From positions 1-56,265 of the forward strand of contig CAKPAA010000012.1 in NCBI GenBank assembly GCA_934132775.1: 56,265 bases of DNA, given 5' to 3'. Positions 53,201 to 56,265 of this stretch are shown here, one piece after another. The notes under the pieces are model-generated. The model saw only the letters and a program-made list of their open reading frames with translations. It made no database searches and had not been told where the DNA came from. The translations under genes and the position numbers were made by a program. Each line of letters begins with the position of its first letter. Within the stretch, counting starts at the first letter, position 1. The DNA is from an uncultured Clostridia bacterium (lineage in GTDB: Bacteria; Bacillota; Clostridia; TANB77; UBA1234).

Positions 53201-53556
53201 ACATTAGAAACGCAGCAGGACACTGGTATGGTGAATATTACTTACCAGCAAGTACATTAGTTTACAAAGGTAATAAAGACAGAAATGCAGCAATAGCAAA
53301 ACAAGATTTATTACCAGCAGGATACTTAATCGTTGCATTTGAAGAAATAACAACAAGCACAGATGGTTCAGGAAAAGGATATTTAACATATTCTGCTCCA
53401 ACAGGAGACACACAATGGCAAAAAGAAAATGCACATCAATCAGTTGTATTGCCAAACGGTAAAAATGCAGTTGTTCCAACAGCTGGAACACCAATGGCAA
53501 TTTATCAAGTTGGATTGAGAGCAAACAACGATTACGAGACAGAAGGAACACACTAA
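47215..53556 (+). CDS. Giant secreted surface protein with Cys-rich head, MucBP-like repeats and C-terminal NDYETEGTH
   Basis: 2113 residues. ATG 47215 is only 3 bases after AAGGAGG; ATG 47224 (MKNKVISILL) would be 12 bases away, so the start is uncertain. Signal peptide ends near SFA. Residues about 45-205 carry repeated CxxC-type units with His (CDDCGRKIS, CSRCGDKDSHGH, CSVCGYKK, CKTCWDAG), probably zinc-bound or disulphide-linked. Residues about 840-1215 contain MucBP-like repeats (VLIEYKDTKGNTIKDP; VEYREKGTEKALTVPPEY; IIEYRENTPDGEEL), each ending in a YIIIYYE-like strand. The last 550 residues match the C-terminal half of the protein at 21338, with an identical final nonapeptide. No LPXTG. 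Codons shift from T-ending to A-ending in about the last 1.6 kb. Probable cell-surface adhesin partnered by the SLH protein. Confidence 0.8.
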   Translation: MEQMKNKVISILLVAMIIILGAMSISFAKDSLDGTLIAAKTSSSSSSKKGSIKICKHKNKSRSTSGCTYYEIRCDDCGRKISSGGYKNHNYGGWSSNKDGHWRTCSRCGDKDSHGHSGGTWYPIAANHYKDCSVCGYKKYTGAAHDRNYKKNINDKTIHETYCKTCWDAGYEGVNKGTENHTWSGGEDSPHKCSGWPCGYERTSSDGMPYHYYGINNGDTIGTTAYSCQLSGCGKGITLSTDGSIGGLDAGQYTCSDAEVQMPNPPTFRSGVYTAKFSGQIRDMSGNVVSGLKVPDSWITLYGWTQKNIESHRKANSEYKKEYEKIIDALYGQDLAYEDSYINKNGEKITREVNGLAEGNMNSWNPVFGEAGMESIKNGATYKATQKYNSGGHQFELGFYPGSGGWMFRGSQLFQASSGINGLLFQAGGGYKKEAPVKIYADIYYCYRTLDGKVPKNGYQYLYKHSSEVVYNGGRRTVTVDVTADLDKIDLTGYRYVGSDKSIGQMGKIGISSFSESARTTNPTAKVTVGFDYRTSAAIVTFFVEPVKLYYGHVAIDYKGRTQDIVAPSLTNTTGLEFPDYYNGTRCVISDIRSLNKFFWPGFILQNTKTYQYAGTSTISSYNQSGLIFDKYYDADETTVYVPNKSGNRLVAKSSVPSRYIKSDESSTKNSKLYIQEEAGYASDKQFYYYYNTPTLRIEHRDYDSTNLLQDRKNQGLEYLVQILHQYALVTSLITDNIGSDGSTIHNLIVNDLQTGTKSFSYNFGNRDLVQVQIYEIDSSGRESLYGTLYSEDEYKPRNGKSYKVTNYGGVFEKYYTDSLSNIVSQISQTSTTFNTNKNWRIVFNYRPVERVYISFMDLKGNKIFIRDPQNPGKYLPEITSKIDKVNGYKHLVTDLGTDGNYRALGYTEDKEKYIRDYSKAKETSNGTTLTVPGNTGDRYIVIYYSTEKTVLIEYKDTKGNTIKDPTTLEVPDTGTIAEVPVINLYEVVEYKKNENAEDPNSKTEDKPSSPLTKDDKQISVPSTDHNQHIIIYYEAKEALKVEYREKGTEKALTVPPEYQSTTWVEIPETGVKIEVPVVPGYEVRFYKYNDNYNGTDSTINGPERQVGTSIPVGSNGNNQYVIIYYEKVKETSKLIIEYRENTPDGEELRDPSETDIPVGEETKIIPPDIDGYTPTDWVKPDGSTSNDIENIIVVGEPNGQKKIIIIYKKTNEEPGETPTEPGVITPDDNKQKVVLRANTGDTDPEKCKEEYNVDVAIPTSEDLYTTGDVYSYRFVTDIVEAPYTENIKVRISQDYYTNLDNLSKETRGTVTTPPLDIQIKYNYYDIKKAELYDLKQMIIINEALKNYNGYDYDTGATGRYEAGRATLGVSKNIPDILYELPEGIGLEADKRIQLKSNAGYKVTKGADGVYDIKLQDIAYVKPNEAEFRAMYEMEADGIVEKCTFIRVQTLKIQMAGTSDVTILTGEQYNLPKKSEALKSVNYYIPYTAGRAPLYSFFHNKDLFVQESALNKNYVTTFEGDYRLIRAVENNAQPPKKYEPRKIASDPESGKRLGVEKLTVNSLNVHTPIINKVTLTPLQDNTNSTQLASGKIQGNSAKYNNSTILNLDKQFTITIPNAGAHINSIGYGNKNFNVTGTLANDSTGTINGTRMERNNLNMITEDYLNKYGIETEENSYGPTFAEMKLIKFPYDVYLLNVDKGDASRQQKGEPQLFKANEWYNLYDYIKPSVATYTFVLPVWVKDAHEYKVANGEGIYVLIVAENCPGDKLAAAKANPASVNKSTQNDKNTYILGKTFDTYVSGRVYDIEIRDTDDPGYMGKVPALKCAKLPLAQAGQVKAYKLGLKLGYRFYFDLKTKGIANNAVKLAPKIYYVPATGGNATADISLFYHTKTTLYNKLTEKDLNVNMIMASTHGSVNNTKYTIETVAAKALNTSRIFTSSNVIGKLNAGLVLRSGIERLPYDNLTEEMSVCGFSTFGLEKFLASAKQSATINGNEHNIRNAAGHWYGEYYLPASTLVYKGNKDRNAAIAKQDLLPAGYLIVAFEEITTSTDGSGKGYLTYSAPTGDTQWQKENAHQSVVLPNGKNAVVPTAGTPMAIYQVGLRANNDYETEGTH

Positions 53557-53584
53557 TATGCACACTGCTAAATAAAGAAAAACA

Positions 53585-53622
53585 AGGGCTCTGAATAAAA
53601 AATTCAGAGCCCTAAAATTTTT
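53585..53622 (+). terminator. Terminator after the giant exoprotein gene
   Basis: AGGGCTCTGAAT (53585-53596) pairs perfectly with ATTCAGAGCCCT (53602-53613), followed by AAAATTTTTATTTT. Confidence 0.88.
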
Positions 53623-53725
53623 ATTTTATTGCTATAATGTGATATAATAAAAAAGCGTTATTATACATAGAAACGATATTTGATAAAGACTTTAAAGTAA
53701 TATAAAATTGAGAGGTGGTTAAATA

Positions 53726-55168
53726 GTGAAAAGTTCAAATATAGAAAGATATATTGAATCAGCTGATTTTAGAGATGACAAGATGTTAGCCTTTATATTT
53801 AGAGGAATGTGTGAGGCAAAAGAAGAAAGAGAACAAAGACCTTTAACGATGCAAGAATTGACTATATTTAAAAATAGACTTCAAACAAGTATGCAAGAAA
53901 ATGGCTTTACTAGAAATGATTGTTTTAATTTAGTTTTAGCATATAGATTTACTGAATATGAGAAAGCATCTGGCAAAAGATTAAAATCAAGAGAAAAATT
54001 GTTTTATGAAAACGAACTTGCAAAAGAACTAGGAGTTGAAGATAGCATTTCAAGAGCACCATATATTTTGGCACCAAAAGATGGAAAAATTGCTCCTGTG
54101 GACAAAAGGATAATGATGGGACATAGTATTTCGTCGCGAATTAAATATAAAAAAATGTTCAAGCAAATGTCCGACGAAGATAAGATTACTATTAAAGGGT
54201 TCAATACTAAAATGTTACGAATACCGCCTAAGGCAAAAAAACAAATGGCTATTAAGGCTGCTTCAATGATTCTAATGGGGGTTTTATTAGCACTTCCTAT
54301 AGATGCAATAGAAATAAAGGCAATGAATGTATCGAATGCTCTTATATATGCAAAACAAATCGATGATTATAAAACCAGAATTGATAATTATGCAAATGAA
54401 TTAAGAGATATGAACTTAACTGATTTACAGCTTATAATGAAAATAATTGATGATATGCATTCTAATATAGCGGGATATGATAATCCAGAAATTGATGCAA
54501 TTGGATTTTTGAGATTAGATGTAGGAAAAAGTTCAGGTACAGGGGTATGCAGAAATATGTCAGATAATGTTGCATATATACTTAATCAGGTTAATCCGAT
54601 TTACAATGCAAGAAATATGCTTGTAAGAATGAATGCAACTAGAATAGATGTGGCGGATATAGATAGAAAAGTAAATCTTAATTATGCAGATAACCTTGAA
54701 AGACAAGGCGAGTTAGTGCCTAATTTCATAGCAAATCACGTAATTGTAGTGCTTGATCTGCCTAGTCAAAATTATAGTTTGGTGGTTGATCCGACAAATC
54801 CTGCAATTGGAGTGTTAGCAGATGGTAAGATTATTATGCTTAACGATATGCAAGGCGAAATGACATATACTCCTATATCAGAACTATTTCAAGGAATGGA
54901 TTATCAAATTGGAATTATTAAAAAATTGAAAAATATGAATGAACATAGTACATTAAGCGACATTGATATAGATTTATTAAGAAAACAATGGGGGAAAGAT
55001 GCACAAAATATTGCTTTACAGGAAGTAAGAACGATGCCTAATTCAATACAAATGGCTCAAAATGCGTATAGCTCTGTTTTAGACAGTGATAAAAATACTG
55101 ATGCTAATAAATTTGCTAGTAGATATGAACAGAAAACACCAATACGAGAAGATTATGAGATAGAGTAA
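53726..55168 (+). CDS. Membrane protein with a transglutaminase-like Cys-His-Asp domain
   Basis: 480 residues, GTG start with AGAGGTGG upstream. Residues 1-170 are a helical, charged domain with no recognised fold. One membrane segment lies at about 178-200 (AIKAASMILMGVLLALPIDAI). After it come a region with SGTGVCRNMSDNVAYILNQVNP, then NHVIVVLDL and VVDPTNPAIGVL. This Cys, His, Asp order and spacing match the transglutaminase-like peptidase fold. Target and role unknown; activity on wall peptides or secreted proteins is only a guess. Single gene between terminators. Confidence 0.6.
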   Translation: MKSSNIERYIESADFRDDKMLAFIFRGMCEAKEEREQRPLTMQELTIFKNRLQTSMQENGFTRNDCFNLVLAYRFTEYEKASGKRLKSREKLFYENELAKELGVEDSISRAPYILAPKDGKIAPVDKRIMMGHSISSRIKYKKMFKQMSDEDKITIKGFNTKMLRIPPKAKKQMAIKAASMILMGVLLALPIDAIEIKAMNVSNALIYAKQIDDYKTRIDNYANELRDMNLTDLQLIMKIIDDMHSNIAGYDNPEIDAIGFLRLDVGKSSGTGVCRNMSDNVAYILNQVNPIYNARNMLVRMNATRIDVADIDRKVNLNYADNLERQGELVPNFIANHVIVVLDLPSQNYSLVVDPTNPAIGVLADGKIIMLNDMQGEMTYTPISELFQGMDYQIGIIKKLKNMNEHSTLSDIDIDLLRKQWGKDAQNIALQEVRTMPNSIQMAQNAYSSVLDSDKNTDANKFASRYEQKTPIREDYEIE

Positions 55169-55245
55169 TAATTTTAGACTTGTGAGGTATTATAATTAAG
55201 AAACTCAAAAGAACACATAGAATTTATTAAAATTTTATCTCTAAG

Positions 55246-55284
55246 GCAGCAAGATGCAACATTTTATTGCTATTGCTGTTTTAA
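55246..55284 (+). terminator. Terminator
   Basis: CAGCAA pairs with TTGCTG and the inner GCAA with TTGC, followed by TTTTAATT. Weak T tract. Confidence 0.5.
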
Positions 55285-55335
55285 TTGTAGTATACTTGTA
55301 TTACTTAGATTAAAAGAGATAGGAGAGCTTAGCTT

Positions 55336-56043
55336 ATGTGGAAAGCTATTAAATTTTTCTTTAAGATGTGCTTACTTATTGTTTTTATAACGTGTGGATT
55401 CTATATTTATAGTGGATATAGACTATATAATGAAGCGATAACAGATATGCCAATAAGTGTAATGGCACAAGATATTAAAGAAAAAGAAAATTATACAGAA
55501 CTTAGCGATATGACAAAAACATATAAAGAAGCGGTTGTTGCTGTTGAAGACCATAGATTTTATTATCACGATGGAGTGGACATCATTTCAATCACCAGAG
55601 CAATTATAAATGATATTAAAGCAATGGCTTTTGTTGAGGGAGGAAGTACAATAACTCAGCAACTTGCTAAAAATACATATTTTACACAAGAAAAGAAATT
55701 AACAAGAAAAATTGCAGAAGTTTTTATGGCAGCAGAAATAGAAAAAGAGTGCACAAAGGATGAAATACTAGAATTGTATTTGAATTCTTGCTATTTTGGA
55801 GATGGATGTTATACCGTTTCAGAAGCTAGTAGACATTATTTTAACAAAGAGCCTATTGATATGACTGATTATGAAAGCACTATGCTTGCTGGAATTCCAA
55901 ATGCACCAAGTGTATATGCTCCAACAAAAAATCCTAAACTTGCTAAGCAGAGGCAAAGACAGGTACTAGATAAAATGGTTGAATACGGCAAAATGAATTT
56001 GGAATATGCAAATGAAATATTGCAAATTACATATGCAGAGTAA
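55336..56043 (+). CDS. Monofunctional peptidoglycan glycosyltransferase (GT51)
   Basis: 235 residues. An N-terminal anchor (FFFKMCLLIVFITCGFYIY) is followed by a GT51 domain only: VEDHRFYYHDGVD (catalytic Glu in the first motif), GGSTITQQLAKN, RKIAEVFMAAEIE, KDEILELYLNSCYFGDG. There is no transpeptidase domain, so it polymerises lipid II without cross-linking, as MtgA does. RBS AGGAGA 9 bases before ATG. Confidence 0.92.
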   Translation: MWKAIKFFFKMCLLIVFITCGFYIYSGYRLYNEAITDMPISVMAQDIKEKENYTELSDMTKTYKEAVVAVEDHRFYYHDGVDIISITRAIINDIKAMAFVEGGSTITQQLAKNTYFTQEKKLTRKIAEVFMAAEIEKECTKDEILELYLNSCYFGDGCYTVSEASRHYFNKEPIDMTDYESTMLAGIPNAPSVYAPTKNPKLAKQRQRQVLDKMVEYGKMNLEYANEILQITYAE

Positions 56044-56217
56044 GTTGGATTTAAGATTTTACAATGAATATAAATTTTATACGAATATGGATGGTATTAA
56101 CATTTAAAAATATTTTGTATTTGAGGAACTAAAATATAAAATTGAAATAAATTGCGTTATCTATTTTAATAGTGTAAAATTTAGGTAAAGTCAAATGAAA
56201 ACGGAGTTGATAAACGA

Positions 56218-56265
56218 ATGAGAAAAGAAAAATTAGAAGTGTACAAAAGCATGAGAAATTTAGTT
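56218..56265 (+). CDS. Start of an unidentified gene (3' partial)
   Basis: ATG 56218 follows AACGGAG about 10 bases upstream; the 16 visible codons read MRKEKLEVYKSMRNLV with no stop. Too short to identify. Confidence 0.4.
   Translation, partial: MRKEKLEVYKSMRNLV

Noticed and set aside
1..56265. A DGR reverse transcriptase or template repeat inside the window
   Set aside because: No protein has reverse transcriptase motifs (for example a YxDD block in a suitable protein) and no second copy of the VR exists outside the lectin genes.

Overview
The window reads as a chromosomal segment from an AT-rich, spore-forming member of the Bacillota, most likely class Clostridia and probably an uncultured lineage. 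Evidence: spoIVA, spmA/spmB, an AbrB-type regulator, DUF4321-radC-mreBCD gene order, SLH-domain surface proteins and strong AGGAGG ribosome binding sites. I see no tRNA, rRNA, CRISPR array, transposase, integrase or reverse transcriptase.

Layout. (1) 1-6.6 kb: the 3' part of a giant pilin-like surface protein with Ig-like repeats and four tandem lectin-like modules. (2) 6.9-10.3 kb: an M18 aminopeptidase (minus strand) and a membrane-anchored relative of the giant protein. (3) 10.5-20.6 kb: housekeeping genes: YibE/F-like, DUF3298, YlmH, dGTPase-like HD protein, ABC-F, alpha/beta hydrolase, MurF-like ligase and Ddl. (4) 20.7-24.5 kb: an SLH protein plus a 1048-aa exoprotein. (5) 24.7-28.5 kb: minD, an elongated minE, rodA and dus; the last two each carry a +1 frameshift. 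(6) 28.6-33.1 kb: a VirB2-like/Ig fusion, an orphan MazF, a PLD-like protein and a second pilin-like lectin protein. (7) 33.5-39.9 kb: DUF4321, radC, mreB, mreC, mreD, PBP2, minC. (8) 39.9-40.4 kb: a candidate large structured RNA. (9) 40.8-46.4 kb: abrB, spmA/B, an SLH protein, Fic, spoIVA. (10) 46.6-53.6 kb: a second SLH plus giant exoprotein pair (2113 aa). (11) 53.7-56.3 kb: a transglutaminase-like membrane protein, a monofunctional glycosyltransferase and the start of one more gene.

Two themes stand out. First, the arginine codon CGG seems never to be used as a sense codon in the intact genes. In frame it occurs only twice, at 26677 (rodA) and 27701 (dus). At both, reading resumes correctly if the C of CGG-A is skipped so that GGA (Gly) is read. 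This suggests an unassigned CGG with +1 frameshifting at CGGA, although two sequencing errors cannot be excluded from one sequence. Second, the lectin-like modules contain local, adenine-depleted, hypervariable stretches between nearly invariant flanks. The two genes with strongly adenine-depleted stretches both end just before a conserved hairpin. This is the expected look of diversity-generating retroelement targets, but the template repeat and reverse transcriptase are not in the window.

The genes fit together as a cell-envelope region: elongation (MreBCD, RodA, PBP2), division-site selection (MinCDE), precursor synthesis (MurF, Ddl), wall glycan polymerisation (GT51) and a display system of SLH, pilin-like and Ig/lectin-like surface proteins.
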